Shown here piece by piece: positions 1 to 11,723 of a stretch of 64,000 nucleotides of DNA. Where the stretch lies: the NCBI GenBank assembly GCA_031002005.1, contig JARYHS010008074.1, positions 349,952,932-350,016,931 of the forward strand, written 5' to 3'. The stretch is from Vandiemenella viatica (Eukaryota; Arthropoda; Insecta; Orthoptera; Morabidae). A program made the translations under genes and the position numbers. The notes beneath the pieces are model-generated. The model saw only the letters and a program-made list of their open reading frames with translations, did no database searches and was not told where the DNA came from. How positions within the stretch are numbered: the stretch's first letter is position 1; every line of letters begins with the position of its first letter.

Positions 1-368
1 GTTTTCTTCAAATTCTTCAGTAATCTTAGAACTGGTAGCCTCACTGTTATTAATTCCGTCACACTCAAAATTATCCAAAGTTACTTCCTCTTCGTCTTGT
101 GCTAAATCAGTGTTGGATACCTTGGATTTTTATTGTACATGTTGAGGTAGGCAATAGCGGACTTCTTGAAGTAGGTACTTACAGAATTTTTGTGTTACTT
201 AATCCTGCAATTTTCCTTTATTTTTTTCGTCCCTCATCGCCATTCTCTTGTTTCTTTGAAAACAGTTAGTTCATATTGTGTTGATCTTATCGTGAAATGA
301 GTGCTGTATGTACTGTATTTTTTTCCTTTTCTTTAGCAATTTACTAGGATTCTCAACAACTTATTATT

Positions 369-369
<1 letters not shown>
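1..369. other. Unassigned A+T-rich DNA
   Basis: No reading frame, RNA or repeat signature could be supported here. The sequence is A+T-rich and leads directly into a long T tract. Confidence 0.5.

Positions 370-422
<53 letters not shown>
370..422. repeat. Poly-T tract, about 53 T
   Basis: Uninterrupted run of T. It could be the poly-A tail of a minus-strand retroposon or a simple homopolymer. No retroposon body was recognised beside it. Any reading frame across it is an artefact of low complexity. The exact length may be affected by sequencing. Confidence 0.9.
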
Positions 423-423
<1 letters not shown>

Positions 424-1309
424 GGAGCGAATATTTTCTATCTTCAGTAGTTTACCCGAACCACTAGGATTCCACATCAGGTTTCCGAATGGAAAACACT
501 ATATTGTCACCAGACTCTAGAAGATTCCAAATTTTCAGCCTAATACAATATTTAGAAGTGAGTGAAAACTGAGTTGCCAGATTTGCCTCAAAGTTACCTA
601 GATTAACTTATAAATAACTATGTATTTACTAAGCTAGTAAAAGTGTCTTAAAAATGCTAAACAACCACACTCAAAGTCTCTGAAAGCGTCCCCTGAGCAG
701 GTACCTGCATCGGTCCGTAAACCAAATAAAATGTGTTTTATGGTACCTACTAACTATATTTAGGTTTTAGCGTGTTGTGTACTTATGTTATTAATTATTA
801 CGGTATTCAAATGAATTTCACTGTAAATAAACACAGTTGGATTCGAGATCATGTCACTTACGAATGTTTATATCTCGCGTATTATCTATTGTAGAAAATA
901 GAATTTCAGTAGATTAATGTATGTGCGTCACTTATTTTTGTTCAAAGCACTGTCTTTGACTGTAATTTAACTTATTATATCGAGTAACTTGACGTTCGCT
1001 AGCGACAAATGCAATACAAATAAAATGCACAATTGCGCCACGCCAATAATATCAGCAATTAGCCAATGGAGAAAGTATGGCAGTATTATATCCCTAGATC
1101 AAAACTTGCCAGATTAGGCGCGGGGCAGGGGCCGCTACTATTGGCCCATTCAAAGACACATGAACAGAGCACGTAATATATCTTCCGTGTTCCGATTACC
1201 AAAAACTTATACGATTCGCTGTTTACTTACTCCCTGTAGCTGGTTCTCGATAGCTCACCAGCAATGCGCTGGAATATTTGAATATGTATTATATTGTTGG
1301 TTTATTTTG
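423..1309. other. Unassigned DNA
   Basis: No supportable gene. The stretch is A+T-rich with short frames only. Nothing with terminal repeats or a tRNA-like promoter was recognised. Confidence 0.5.
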
Positions 1310-1403
1310 ATTTTTAAGTTGACTAATTTGCCAATTTTTGCGCCCCCCTTTCAGCGGCGCCCAGGGCACGTGCCCTACCTGCCCCACCCTAGGTACGCCA
1401 CTG
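1310..1403. mobile_element. hAT-like MITE, right end only
   Basis: The G+C-rich stretch ends in TAGGTACGCCACTG. Its reverse complement starts CAGTGGCGTACCTA, the kind of terminus typical of many hAT-type MITEs. I found no matching left terminus and no 8-bp target duplication, so this is probably a truncated copy. Family assignment rests on the terminus alone. Confidence 0.4.
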
Positions 1404-1444
1404 GTTGCAGAGTCACTACATGAAAGCACACTACTCTGGTTCAT

Positions 1445-1620
1445 ACCGAGTTTGGGGCTGAGCGGCAACACTGGTGACTGGCATTCGGCAGTACGCGGAT
1501 TCAAATCCCCGCTAGGCCATTCTGATATAGGCCATGGCGGAATTCCTTCCCCTTCCTTGTCTCCATCTTCTCCGGGCGTTAATGACATAGAAGTAGACGA
1601 GGCGTAAAGATCGAAGCAAA
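1445..1620 (+). repeat. SINE-A copy, degraded
   Basis: tRNA-derived SINE of the family called SINE-A here. It begins with ACCGAG, has a pol III B-box-like GGATTCAAATCCC at 1498-1510, and ends with the family tail GACGAGGCGTAAAG. The central part is shorter than in the copies at 2357 and 34650, so it is probably internally deleted. No target duplication seen. Confidence 0.7.
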
Positions 1621-2345
1621 AAGGATTTGGTAATTTCTTATTCATTCCAGTCCCAAGGAAGGACTGTCATTGGAATAATGCTTTGTTATAGGAGTTCACT
1701 GTCGGACAGCTAGAACTGTATTTCCTCAGATTTGCCCCGTCATTTCAGCTTGTACAAATAGTTGGCTGTCCGCTGTGGTTTTATAGTAAATGTAACTATT
1801 TCAGCGACAAATGTCCTATACGGATTAAATGAGAATAGATTAATAAAATATGCTCTTTGGAAAACAAACGTTAATGGTGATGAGGAAATCGAAAACAATG
1901 AGAGTGGAGATAAAATTGTGCCGGATATAAACTTTGCATGAGAAGAGGCCTACGTGATCAGAGAAAGGAATAAAACATCTATAGTGGTTTATTACGACGA
2001 AATAATTGGAGCATAAAACGTATGAAAGTGGAAAAAAAATGAAAGAACTGGCTTTTGTTCCCATTGTGTCGTTAACAGCTAGAATAATAGTGGCTACAAT
2101 AATAGTCTGGTTATTGTTATCTGTTGAAATGTATTCCAATGTCTTTCTCACACCTACCCCTCCCCCCTCCCCCAATTATATTTACGTACTAGCAGAGTTC
2201 CGGCGTTGCCTGGTCTAGTTGACGTTGATTTACTCATACACAGCTTTTATTCACGCAATGAGAAACGTGTACCAAGTATCATACAATTCGCGCCATCCAT
2301 TTCTGAATTAAAGCAAACTAGTCACCAACACCCTACCAAGAAAGG
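1621..2345. other. Unassigned DNA
   Basis: No supported gene. Near 2187 is a segment (CTAGCAGAGTTCCGGCG) resembling repeat ends that are common in arthropod genomes, but its family could not be fixed. A C-rich patch lies at 2155-2175. Confidence 0.4.
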
Positions 2346-2354
2346 AGTGGGTTG

Positions 2355-2396
<42 letters not shown>

Positions 2397-2641
2397 CTTA
2401 TGGCTTTACGCCTCGTCGACATCGAGGTCATCAGAGGCGGGATGGGATTGGCTACAAGGAACGGGAAGGAATTCGGCCAAGGCCTTTTGAAGGAAGCATC
2501 CCGGCATTCTCCTGGAGTGATTTGGGGAAACCATGGAAAACCCAAATCTGGCTGCCCGGACGGTGATTCGAACCCGCGTCCTGCCGAATGCGCGGCCAGA
2601 ACGTTAACCGTTCACGCACCATGCTCGGTCAGTGGGTTGAA
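2346..2641 (-). repeat. SINE-A copy with 11-bp target duplication
   Basis: Full-looking SINE-A on the minus strand between 11-bp direct repeats AGTGGGTTGAA (2346-2356 and 2631-2641), which marks retroposition. The tRNA-like head lies near 2560-2630, with a B-box antisense GATTCGAACCC. The family tail GACGAGGCGTAAAG is antisense near 2407. The 3' tail of the SINE is the (TA)n run. Confidence 0.88.
2359..2392. repeat. (TA)n microsatellite
   Basis: Perfect alternating TA run forming the 3' tail of the neighbouring minus-strand SINE-A copy. Confidence 0.95.
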
Positions 2642-2699
2642 GTTGATTTACCCGTACACTACTATTATTCGTCTGAAAAAAGTTAGCTTCATAGTTCTA

Positions 2700-3300
2700 A
2701 TGGAGTGGTTTGGATGTTTTGATACGGAATGTCAGTTTTCATTTTGGTCCAGGTTACATTTCAACCTAATTACTTTTGTTAATGTTGCTTCTCGAAAATC
2801 GAAACGTGTACCGTACGTGCATTAATATATACCACATACATAAAAATGTATCTGGAATGTGTCTGTTTATTCCGGCATCACGAAGAAAACATATTTTGAA
2901 TGGATTTTAAGGATTTAAAAGTCCTGGGTCAAAATTAAAATTTAACGTATGTCTTAAGACGTTACGGCAAATTTATTTTACGAATAATCTAGCATTACCT
3001 AAAAACTTCTGAATCGATTTTCACGGTATCCAACATTAGATGTGTGTTATTATGCTGACTCATCTGCCGCTAGAGCTAAAAAATTTCTTATCATGATAAT
3101 TCATCTGGCACTGGAGCTCAAAATTAAAATCTAATCGGTACCTGTACGGTTAAATATCAGTTATTCAGAGTTGTATATCAAGTATTCAGAACTAAGCGAG
3201 ATATGAAAAAAAAAGTAATTCTTTATTTTCGATATGTTTCAGGGTGTTAAAACTGCATCAACAACGCAATAAATTTTAAAATGAAGAAAAGCTGGATCGT
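2700..3300. repeat. Possible degraded piece of the P-like element
   Basis: Two patches resemble the 3' arm of the P-like elements at 10160, 55754 and 61791: the region around 2745-2790 (TTTTGGTCCAGGTTACATTT) and 3170-3270 (AACTAAGCGAGATAT, then TTCTTTATTTTCGATATGTT). Similarity is patchy and no terminus is present. It may instead be another element sharing a repeat with them. Confidence 0.3.
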
Positions 3301-3329
3301 TGTCTTAAACTGTTTTTATCTGCAACACT

Positions 3330-4027
3330 AAAGTCTTAATACAACGATCTATTTATATTAAAAACCATCAGCCTACGCATTAATTATTGTGAACAGAATG
3401 AATCTACTGGCTCCAAACGCCAGATATTTTGGCTGACATTCGGTATCTCGAGAGCTTAAATAGATTATAATACGATTAAAAGGTCAGAAACTCACGTATA
3501 AAGTGCAGAATGTAATACGAAAACGTTCAGTTTTCCTAAACCGTATATGATCACCAGAGACATTCTAGTTGTGCTAACAGAGATTGTGATCAAAGAAAAT
3601 TTCTGTCATTTTTTCGTTGTTAGTTTGTCGCATTCAATACGGCCATCGATGGCGTTTAAAAATGTACATCCAGAATTAAAGAAAAGAATATTTCAAGTAT
3701 TGTTTAGTGTGGAGAATGCAAAATAAAGCTGCTTTTATTGTTTACATTAAAGGCTATGGTCAGAAACATTGTAGTTGTGACTTCAGTGCGTATTATGTAA
3801 CGTATAGTGGTTCCATCTTTGGTATTTGTCACCATACGCTCAGAATTTCATTTAAAGCTCCGGCGTTATTAACGTTGAAACATAAGACATACCAAACCAA
3901 TTAATTGAGATTCTAAGCTTTAATACGGTGAAACCTCCATCGAATTCTGCTAAGTAGTTCCTGAGTTTTTCCAGCACAAACATATCCAATTTTCGTTTTA
4001 TAGACAGATAGATAGATAGATAGATGT
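3330..4027 (+). repeat. Repeat R, copy 1, (GATA)n tail
   Basis: About 700 bp of an unclassified interspersed repeat also present at 45400-45740 and, inverted, at 55507-57955. Shared segments include ATTAAAGGCTATGGTCAGA, TGGTTCCATCT and CTAAGCTTTAATACGGTGAA. All copies end in a (GATA)n run after TTTTCGTTTTA. A microsatellite-type 3' end is seen in some non-LTR retrotransposons and Helitron-like elements. No coding region was seen, so the class is left open. Confidence 0.75.
4006..4024. repeat. (GATA)n microsatellite
   Basis: Short GATA run at the end of repeat R copy 1. The same motif ends the other two copies. Confidence 0.9.
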
Positions 4028-5684
4028 CTGACTTTTCCTTAGTATCCTTCACACTGTTTCTGTTCCTTTTATAGCCGGTGCTGTCTTACCTCTAGGTATT
4101 ATCTATCAAACGGGTAACAGAAGCTTCTAAACCTGGGAGGGATTTGTTGTTGATTGTGATTAATATAAATGCTGAATCTGAGACCAATTGGTACGTAATG
4201 ATATCTGTTAAGTCAAATTTGTATATTTTTTAAAAATAATCTCTTTCTCCTGACATACGCAGTTGCGAAGTTTCTCTTGACGGACCATAACTTTACCCTT
4301 CACAAATCGAATACTATTTACAGAATAACCTGAGTTTTGTCAAATAATAATAAGGATAATTCAAAGATATGTCAAAATTGACTAAAATATACGGTCTGGT
4401 GAAGCTGAACACCCAAAATTTAAGCAATTAGTTTGTAAACTCCGGCTGAATATTGGCCAAATGGTCTTAACAGACACGAACGGGAAAGAATCTCATTATG
4501 ATGCCAAGTGGAACATGAGGAACAATAGGTCAAACAAATCCTACAAAAAAATGGAATGTTTTAAGCGATATGAGTATTAAGTGATTTGTTAACTCGTTAG
4601 ATATTATTAGTAAATATCTTGTCAAATCATATCTTCAAATAACACAGAGATACCATGTACTAATTTGAATCTGCTAATGGTTGTGCTCAGTACAGTCGTT
4701 AAAGACAAAACACATGTCTAACCAGTCGCAGAACAGGTGTACTGGTGCCAAAATCCGTAATTGCGCAGCCAAAAGCGAAATTTTCGATTTAACATAAGTT
4801 CCACTGGACTTGTAGTACGAATAAAAAAAACTATGGCACATAATTTCACAACCCACATGGATGCAGAGGTCGATGCTACTTCAAAGGCAATTAGAATTTT
4901 GATATTTTAGATACTGTACTTTTTACATAAAAAAAGAACTCTTTAAGGCCAATCGGTAAATTTTAATGCTTATAGATAAAGTCATTGCTTTTCGCGTGTG
5001 TGAATCGATTGAGATTTTTGAACTGACAGGCACTAAACAACCAAATTAATTATTAAAACAACCTGTGTAAGGATGGACATAAGGTGCTATAATATAGTAA
5101 ATGCTCTGCTGAAATTCTTTATAATGAAAATAATTTCTGATCTTGAAGGTAAATGAAAGTTAAATCACTTTTCATTTCGATAAAGATCGAGTGCTAAGTG
5201 TTAGTAGATGTAACTGGATTACGATATAATTCCACTGTGGAATTTGTATGGTACTAGGTACCCCGTAAAATAATATTAGACGATATTAAGGAATTCTTAA
5301 TGTGTGTCAACGTGTTAAAAGAAACTTTTTAATAAAATTAACGTAGTGCAGCAGCGGATATTTTAATTAATCTTCACGATCTAGTTAGAAAGTATAATAA
5401 ATGAATGACAGCTGATTATTGCGCTCATGTCTGTGGCAACCATGGTCCTTCTTTCATGTTACAATCTCACTGAAACTAGAATGTATGAAAGGTGAAAGGC
5501 TGAAAATAAATAATTTCACCCAAATTTATTTTTTCATCATATTTCTTGACGTTTAATCCGATTAGTACCACCTACCTGTATAAAAAATTATTATATCAGA
5601 AGATGGGACTAAAATTTCCTCCAAAATATGACAATTGACCCCACGAGACTTCCACATCCAAAATACAAGTGACCTCATAGGATC
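4028..5684. other. Unassigned A+T-rich DNA
   Basis: About 1.65 kb with no recognisable gene, tRNA-like head or inverted-end element. Reading frames are at most about 66 codons and resemble nothing known. Confidence 0.5.
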
Positions 5685-5781
5685 TTCACCTTGCAAACCT
5701 GGATGCCAGGACGGGGATTAGAACCGGAGTCCTCCCGAATGCGAAGCCAGAGCGTTAACCGCTCACCCACCACGCTCGGTA
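5685..5781 (-). repeat. SINE-A head fragment
   Basis: Minus-strand tRNA-like head of SINE-A: antisense B-box GATTAGAACCGG near 5717, then GTTAACCGCTCACCCACCACG and the end CTCGGT. The body downstream of the head is missing or too diverged to recognise. Confidence 0.7.
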
Positions 5782-5985
5782 TTTAATTACCTCCGTATGT
5801 AATTTCCCATGGGCTGACAAGAAAACTGTGCAAAATGTCTTCTGGGATCAATAAGGAAAAAAAGCTACGTGCCACGCGGGGGGAAGGTTGGGGGACAGAT
5901 GCAAAACCCACGTCAGGCTACATGGGGGGATGGGGGATCACAAGAGGCCAAAATGGAGCTACGCAGTTTATGGACGCTTCCTTTA
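5782..5985 (-). mobile_element. T-family terminal segment, copy 1
   Basis: About 200 bp related on the opposite strand to 14222-14411. Shared features on the minus strand are GCGTCCATAAACT, GTAGCTCCATT, GTAGCCTGACGTGG, CAGAAGACA and a final AATTACAT. The outer end faces right, near 5980. The other end was not found, so this is a truncated copy of an unclassified inverted-end DNA transposon. Confidence 0.6.
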
Positions 5986-7863
5986 AACACGTACTAGCGC
6001 AGTAAGACGGCGAAACGTTGCTCCTGAGTTCGTAATTAGAAGACTTTTTTTCCGTTCTAGCCTGGCGCTTGGCGTTCCGCCTCCCTGCCTTTGCCTACCG
6101 ACTAAACTTCCTGTTTCGTGTAAGGAACGTAAGCTCTCTCTGTCACTGCACTTTATAACGCTTCCGTGCTGCCAGATTGGGGTCGTGCGGTCTGTGACTG
6201 TAAACATTATACTTTGAAATTAGATACTGGCTATCAAAAGCTTCTGAAGCACAAAAATAACACTCGATCCATCCTATACCATAGATTTCAAAAAGTTAAG
6301 TTCATATAATGATTTCAATTGTATTCTAATGACTTGTTTACAAACATATTTTCTTGATATTGTGATCCAATTGTTCAGAAATGCTCGTCACGATGGTGAA
6401 GACTAGAAATTTGATACTTTTTTTTTAATCAAAAATGCTGCGTATTTTCAACTGAAAAGAGCAGAACATCTACAGACAATTAAGCTCTCTGGCATACAAG
6501 ATTGTAATTTCCACTGAACAGCGTTGACATTTTTCTCCTTTCCTTTCTGACGATGTTTAGATGTTAATGTTTTCCATTTTCGTCACTATTTAACAATCTA
6601 TAATTTCCTCACCTTTCTAATGTTTCGCGAGTGAATAGAACGCAGTTCCTTCGGTTCGGAAACAATTTCCTGAACAGTGACTTCAAACAGTGATTTCAAA
6701 CAAAATCAGAGAAAATAAGTTTCGAATACTTGATAAATGGTTCCATCAAACTAGTCTGTTTATACAACAAAATTTTTGTTTTAATTTTTGTACCCAAGGA
6801 TGCTGTGTCCGATCGCTAAATTGTACCGAAATATTTCATAATTCACTAGACGGAGAACGGCGGTCGACTGGAACTGCGTTGACTTTCATATTAACTCTCC
6901 AATTTCTCTCAGTTGCCACATACTTTACCAAGTACTCGAAACAATACATTATTTTTATCTGTTTTTGTTTGAAATCAATGTGTTGCCTCATAAAAATCTG
7001 CGCACGGCGAAATTTCCGCACACAACCCACTGCCAACGGCAATAAAGCTGTCGTGAATGGTAAAAATAAGACAATTATTTTCGGTAACAAAGATATGTGT
7101 TCAGTTATTAAAATTAATCCTGAACGGTAAAGATTGTTCAACATCATAATTTTCAATTGTAGTTACCTAAATACCACAGAATTAAATTATTATATACTTT
7201 TTTAATCATTGTAACGTATGCTATACGTCATTGGTTGGGGCTGCTGGCAGATCCCCCTGATTGCCTGCTCGCTCAGCAGCACCCAGCAGGTACGTGTCGT
7301 TCAGAGAACGCGATCAACTTTACCTCCCACAAACAATCTAGTAATACACAGCTAATCATCATTCTCGTTTTATCTCACCCCAGACGTCAACTTCTCGGAT
7401 TCAATTCATGTTCAATAAATCCATTTGTAAGTTCCAGAACAAAAAATTTTATATTCTAAGAACGTCAATTTATGGAAGTAAGTTCTCAGATTAAGAATTG
7501 TGAATCTTTTAAAAAAAAATTTAAAAAAATGCTTTTTTCACTCTTTTAAGTTAAAAAATAAAAAAATGAGGAACGTGGTTCCAGAATATTCGTTTTAAGA
7601 AGTTCTTCTACTTCACGCTGTTTCTTCTGTGTAAATCGATATGGAATACAGTGTGTATTTAATTTCATCAAATCCGTTGCAGAGTTTTAAACGCCATGAC
7701 CGACTCTTATTAGACAACCGAATACGAAATCTTTTTAGAGCAAGATAATGCCTGGAAAATCGACCTACGTTATAAACAAAGAGAATAAATACAGATGCTT
7801 AAAAAAAGTCACTGTGTCTGGAGTCAGCATACCGTACTCTACAGCTTATGCCAATAGCAGTAA
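5986..7863. other. Unassigned DNA
   Basis: No supported gene. The longest frame is 146 codons at 6690-7130 (+), overlapped by a 106-codon frame on the other strand. Neither shows a recognisable domain or a convincing gene setting. A-rich patches occur near 7510-7565. Confidence 0.45.
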
Positions 7864-8345
7864 GTGCTCGGTGAATTAGAGACACTCGCTTGCAGTCCAG
7901 TATACCGTTCAACAAATATTGATCTAGGACTTAGGAGGAATTTTATAAAACTATATGTGTGGAGCACCACACTTCATGGCAGTGAAACTTGGACTTTAGG
8001 AAAACCAGACAGAAGGAAAGTTGAACTATTTGAAATGTGGTGCTATAGAAGGATGCTAAAAATTAAGTGGACAGATAAAGTACGAAATGAGTGAGTTTTG
8101 GAAATGATGGATGAGGAAAGAAGTTTGTGGTCTTACAGAAAGAAAAGACAGGATGATAGGTCATATTTTGAGACATACAGGATTGGTTAATTTGTTAGTG
8201 GAGGATAACGTATCAGTTGAAGGTAAGAACTGCGGAGGAAGACAAAGATTAGAATACATGAAGCATATAATTCAGGACGTAGATTGTAAGGGGTACTTTG
8301 AGGTGAAAAGGCTAGCGCAAGGTAGGAAGTGATGGAGGATTGCAT
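7864..8345 (+). pseudogene. LINE reverse-transcriptase C-terminal fragment (family L-A)
   Basis: Decayed 3' end of an endonuclease/reverse-transcriptase retrotransposon. The first frame (7864-8092) contains YVWSTTLHGSETWTL and FEMWCYRRMLKIKW, the conserved region after the RT catalytic core in RTE-like elements. A stop follows at 8093. A shifted frame (8111-8332) contains MIGHILRHTGL and GRQRLEYMKHI, the usual C-terminal tail. Endonuclease, RT catalytic motifs and 5' end are absent, so the copy is 5'-truncated as well as frameshifted. A related minus-strand fragment lies at 21866-22465. No function remains. Clade naming beyond RTE-like is uncertain. Confidence 0.82.
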
Positions 8346-9074
8346 CAAACCAGTAGAGAGACTGATGACAGCAAATAAAATACCATTAAAAAATACTGAA
8401 TCACTATTGTGCATCAACAACAGTTGTTTGATTTTGTTTTCATTATTAAAATTAATAATATTGTCGGTTCGATGAGAGAATATGAAGAGAAAGTAGATGG
8501 GAAAGGATGCCACAAGTCAGGCGCCGGAAAATATTTGAGGTGATGACAGCGGGTGATTAATAACTTTCGGCCCAGCGGTGAATCACAAAGTAACACCTAT
8601 TGTAATCTCAACTTTAAGCAAGCCTCCCCAGAAAACCCGCCTCCTTTCAGGGAGGTGATGACATAAGAAATCCATAGCTTCCTCCACACCTGTACCTCTC
8701 GAAGGGGCCCCTGGCCTCCGGCGAACACTTTGAAGACCACTTGTAACTGTTACGACTTTTAATAATGTGAAACAAGGTGAGAAAATTTCGCGAGTAAAAT
8801 ACGATGAATAGCGAAATTGGTGGTTTGCAGTAGGTTCAAAAAAGAATCGTCCCATTTGTAGAAATATCTTTCTGATTTCACCTGATGTATGCTATCCTGC
8901 AGCACTCTAGCTTGATGTAAACACCTGAAGCTACTGCTTCCCCAAAGCCCAAGTGTCACAGACCTCACCGCAATACAACAAAGCTGAACAATACACACAC
9001 AGTACATCCATATCTCTGTGGTATGTGGTGTTGTTATCTAGTGGTAACGCGATCAGTAGTTATCAATGCCAGCG
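8346..9074. other. Unassigned DNA
   Basis: No gene supported. A G+C-richer patch at about 8620-8740 gives overlapping short frames on the minus strand, none recognisable. Confidence 0.45.
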
Positions 9075-9845
9075 AAGACCCACTTTTTCGATGCCATGAA
9101 TGGTGCTGGTTATTGCGGCGAGCTCGCCATAGGCACGGACATGTGTGTATTTGTGCGTCTCTCTCTGTGTATGTGTGGTGAAACCATCCTTTAACTCGTC
9201 TGTATGGTTGTATGATGTGCAGTTCACGTCCACCACTAATGTGTGTGTTTTGTGACGTATAGAGTTGTTTGTGAGATTTTGTATATCTGTCTGATGACCA
9301 AGTGTCTGCTGCAACTCATGGTACCTGGTGCACATGTTACTGAATGGCAGAAAAGGCTTGCAGTGATAGACGTGACGGTGCTGATGTGAACAGTTTTGTG
9401 CCTAGGACAAAAGATACGGAATGGCAGAGAGGTCTGTAGTGTGAAATAAATGACATGAAGAGTTTGGTACCTAGAACACATGTCACTAGTTATTTTTTGA
9501 CCAGTCATGAACCAGAAGAGCTCTTTCCCACTTTTTCGCTGCCATGTTTGGTGCTAGTTGTTGTTTCGAGCTCACTGTAGGCATTGAAATGTGTCTCTGT
9601 GTATGTATGCGTAAATATGGTGACTGGAGCCTACTCATCCATCCATTAACTCGTCTGTCTGAATGTAGGATATATAGTTCCTTTCCTCCACTTATGTTTG
9701 CGTGTGCATGTGTGTGGTGACGTATGAATTTGTCGTTGAGTCCAAGTATAAATATGGGAGTTTGCTAACTGTCCGACAGCCAAGTGTCTACTACAACTCA
9801 TGGTACCTAGGGCACATATTACCGAATGGCAGAAAGTGTTGCGGT
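9075..9845. repeat. Imperfect tandem duplication, unit about 450 bp
   Basis: Two diverged copies in direct order, about 9079-9390 and 9525-9845. Both start CCACTTTTTCGNTGCCATG and both later carry CCAAGTGTCTNCTNCAACTC, ATGGTACCT and GAATGGCAGAAA. Between them (9395-9485) are two further short versions of the GGTACCTAG...GAATGGCAGA piece, so there is tandem structure at two scales. No coding content recognised. Confidence 0.75.
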
Positions 9846-9939
9846 GTGGGAAAGAAGAGACGAAGCCTCTAGCCTTCCTTGCGAGTTGGTATTGCAGTGC
9901 TATGAAATAGTCAACAATGAGGTCATTATAGCAAGGAGA

Positions 9940-10075
9940 TAATTGGGAACAAGGAACGGGGTGGAATATCGGAAGGAGAGAAAGCATGAATAAGCGAAAA
10001 CTAGATGCCCGGACCGGAGATCGAACGTAGCTCTCCTAAATGTCGAGAATTAACCGCTCATCTACCCTGGTTGGT
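9940..10075 (-). repeat. SINE-A fragment, strongly diverged
   Basis: Minus-strand match to SINE-A: AACAAGGAACGGG near 9950, then ATGCCCGGACCGGAGATCGAAC near 10005-10027 (diverged B-box), then TTAACCGCTCATCTACCCTGG. Several internal deletions. No flanking duplication seen. Confidence 0.6.
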
Positions 10076-10124
10076 ATTCCAGAAAGTAAGAACATAAGAC
10101 TGTATATGCATGGAACATTTTGCT

Positions 10125-10159
10125 TGTGGCTTTACGCATCGTTGATGTCAGGGAGGAAG
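10125..10159 (-). repeat. SINE-A tail fragment beside P-like copy A
   Basis: GTGGCTTTACGCATCGTTGAT is the antisense SINE-A tail. It is cut off at the left end of the P-like element, and the remainder of the SINE was not found on the far side. Confidence 0.5.
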
Positions 10160-10341
10160 CATGGAGGAAGGAAATACAGTATATGGAGGAGAAGTGACGT
10201 TAAATCTGTGAAGCAGGCTCTAAACTCTCGCGCATGTGCAGTGGCAGCAGCGGCGATATTTTGATCCCAAACAAATGCGATGTTCACATTTTGTTAGATG
10301 CTGTGATTATTTCATTTTGTAATGTGTATAAGTGTTTTATA

Positions 10342-10412
10342 ATACCATCTTGTGTTGCATACGGTTGCACAAATAGGCAAGAGAGGAAAGAACCTGGAAT
10401 ATCATTTCACAA
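10342..10412 (+). pseudogene. THAP-type zinc-finger first exon, P-like copy A
   Basis: The frame reads IPSCVAYGCTNRQERKEPGI followed by SFHK, the N-terminal part of a THAP domain: C-x4-C zinc ligands, the TNR element and the SFHK block that precedes the intron in many THAP genes. The exon ends at a GTAAGT splice donor at 10413. The expected start codon is ATA here, whereas copy C has ATG. THAP domains of P-family transposases bind DNA near the transposon ends. The remaining C and H ligands would lie in a later exon that I could not identify. Copy B preserves the same frame. The reading is a direct translation; transposase origin is inferred from the element. Confidence 0.75.
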
Positions 10413-11189
10413 GTAAGTTGAATTCTAATTATCGTTGTTGAAGTGGACGGTAGGAATTGCAAACTTCGCTGCCTGTCTATAAATATTTAGTCATAGCTCT
10501 CAATGGGATGACTTTGTTCTCAAATTTTTGTTGGAGTAGTGTAGAAAATCAGCATACCTTGCTATTTTGCACATAATAGACTAGCATTATTTTAACGAGT
10601 GTTGAAAATGAGATTTAAAGGGGTGTGTTTTACATCGCGATTCAGTGAATTTAGTATTGCGCTTTCTTTCGTCACGTTGCAGTTTATACTGACAGTGGAT
10701 GAAGAAATTAAATGTGTTAAATTATGCTATGCAATCTAGGAATCTTGATGAAGCAAACGATGTTGTTACTGAAAATACAGTTTGCGATTCAAATACGCGT
10801 GTGTGGGTATGTCTACATGGTTTGAATCTATAGCGGCAATTTAATGGAGATTGTGGTTCGGTCTAAATGCAGTCTGTACCAGAATGATTTTGTTGTTCCA
10901 TAAGGGACCAAGAATTTATCTATTACTGTTAGTAATTTCATGAGAACCAAGTTAGTGACAAAACGTGTATCGCGATGGAAACTACTTCCACTTCCAGCTA
11001 TTCCCAATTAAGCTTACGATGTATGGTAACAAAATAACTATGTTTATTCTAGTCTAGGCCACATTTCAAACTAACCACAAGTGGTAGTAAAAACAACTGA
11101 AATATCCATCCTGCATGTCCACCATGTAATTCATTGTGGCTTTGGCAGAATTAATTTTTAGTCCAGGCCACATATCAACCCAATCCCAG

Positions 11190-11570
11190 TATATCCCGAA
11201 AACTAAGCAAGATATCGAAAAATTTTATTCTTTATTTTCGATTTGTCTCGTTGTGTTACATAAGAATCGATCATTAAATTTGACTTTTCTGAAATTTTTC
11301 TTCTGCATTTCAACTAAAGACACCTCACTTTTGATACATAGGTGAGATATCGAAATTTTTTTTCTTTATTTTTTATCTGTCTCGTTTTTTTAAATAATAA
11401 TCCGTCATCAAATTTGACTTTGACCAATTTTTTCTTCTGAATTTCAACCAAAACAATTTCACGTTTGAGACAGAATATCTCGAAAACTAAGCATTATATC
11501 AAAAAAATTTATTCTTCATTTTTTATTTGTCTCATCGAGTTACATAATAATCCATCACCAGATTACGGCG
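11190..11570. repeat. Three tandem units of about 130 bp inside P-like copy A
   Basis: Units begin near 11190, 11330 and 11463. Each contains a version of GAAAACTAAGCANNATATC, TTTATTTTNNATNTGTCTCG, then ATNANAATCNNTCATCAAAT, and a TTCTTCTGNATTTCAAC segment. The array is also present in copies B and C. Units differ from one another, so the array predates copy spread. Confidence 0.75.
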
Positions 11571-11723
11571 TTACGTTTATACTAGAGTCCCCTTGAGGTT
11601 ATTGTACATATACCCCGTGTCTGTATGGGTTCGGCCTAGCCCCCCACTCCTCCTCCGCCCGGCTTCACTTCAATGCGAGGTGAAGATCTCTTGCATCGTC
11701 TCCATATATTTCCTTCCTCCATG

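Larger units (their letters stand above)
10160..11723 (+). mobile_element. P-like DNA transposon remnant, copy A
   Basis: A 1.56-kb element beginning CATGGAGGAAGGAAATA and ending with its inverted copy (11700-11723), about 24 bp with a 3-bp insertion in the left arm. Flanking octamers are GGAGGAAG (10152-10159) and AGAGGAAG (11724-11731), 7 of 8 identical. Ends starting CATG and 8-bp target duplications are known P-superfamily traits, and the THAP exon inside agrees. No transposase catalytic region was seen, so the copy appears non-autonomous. Copies B (55754) and C (61791) share most of the sequence. Confidence 0.85.

Noticed and set aside
308..520. 70-codon frame through the T tract
   Set aside because: Most of it is poly-phenylalanine translated from a T homopolymer; not a gene.
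2352..2825. 157-codon plus-strand frame
   Set aside because: Runs through the (TA)n tail and antisense SINE-A; the peptide is a by-product of the repeat.
6690..7130. 146-codon plus-strand frame
   Set aside because: Overlaps a 106-codon antisense frame, shows no recognisable domain, and has no promoter or exon context. Frames of this length occur by chance in A+T-rich DNA of this size.
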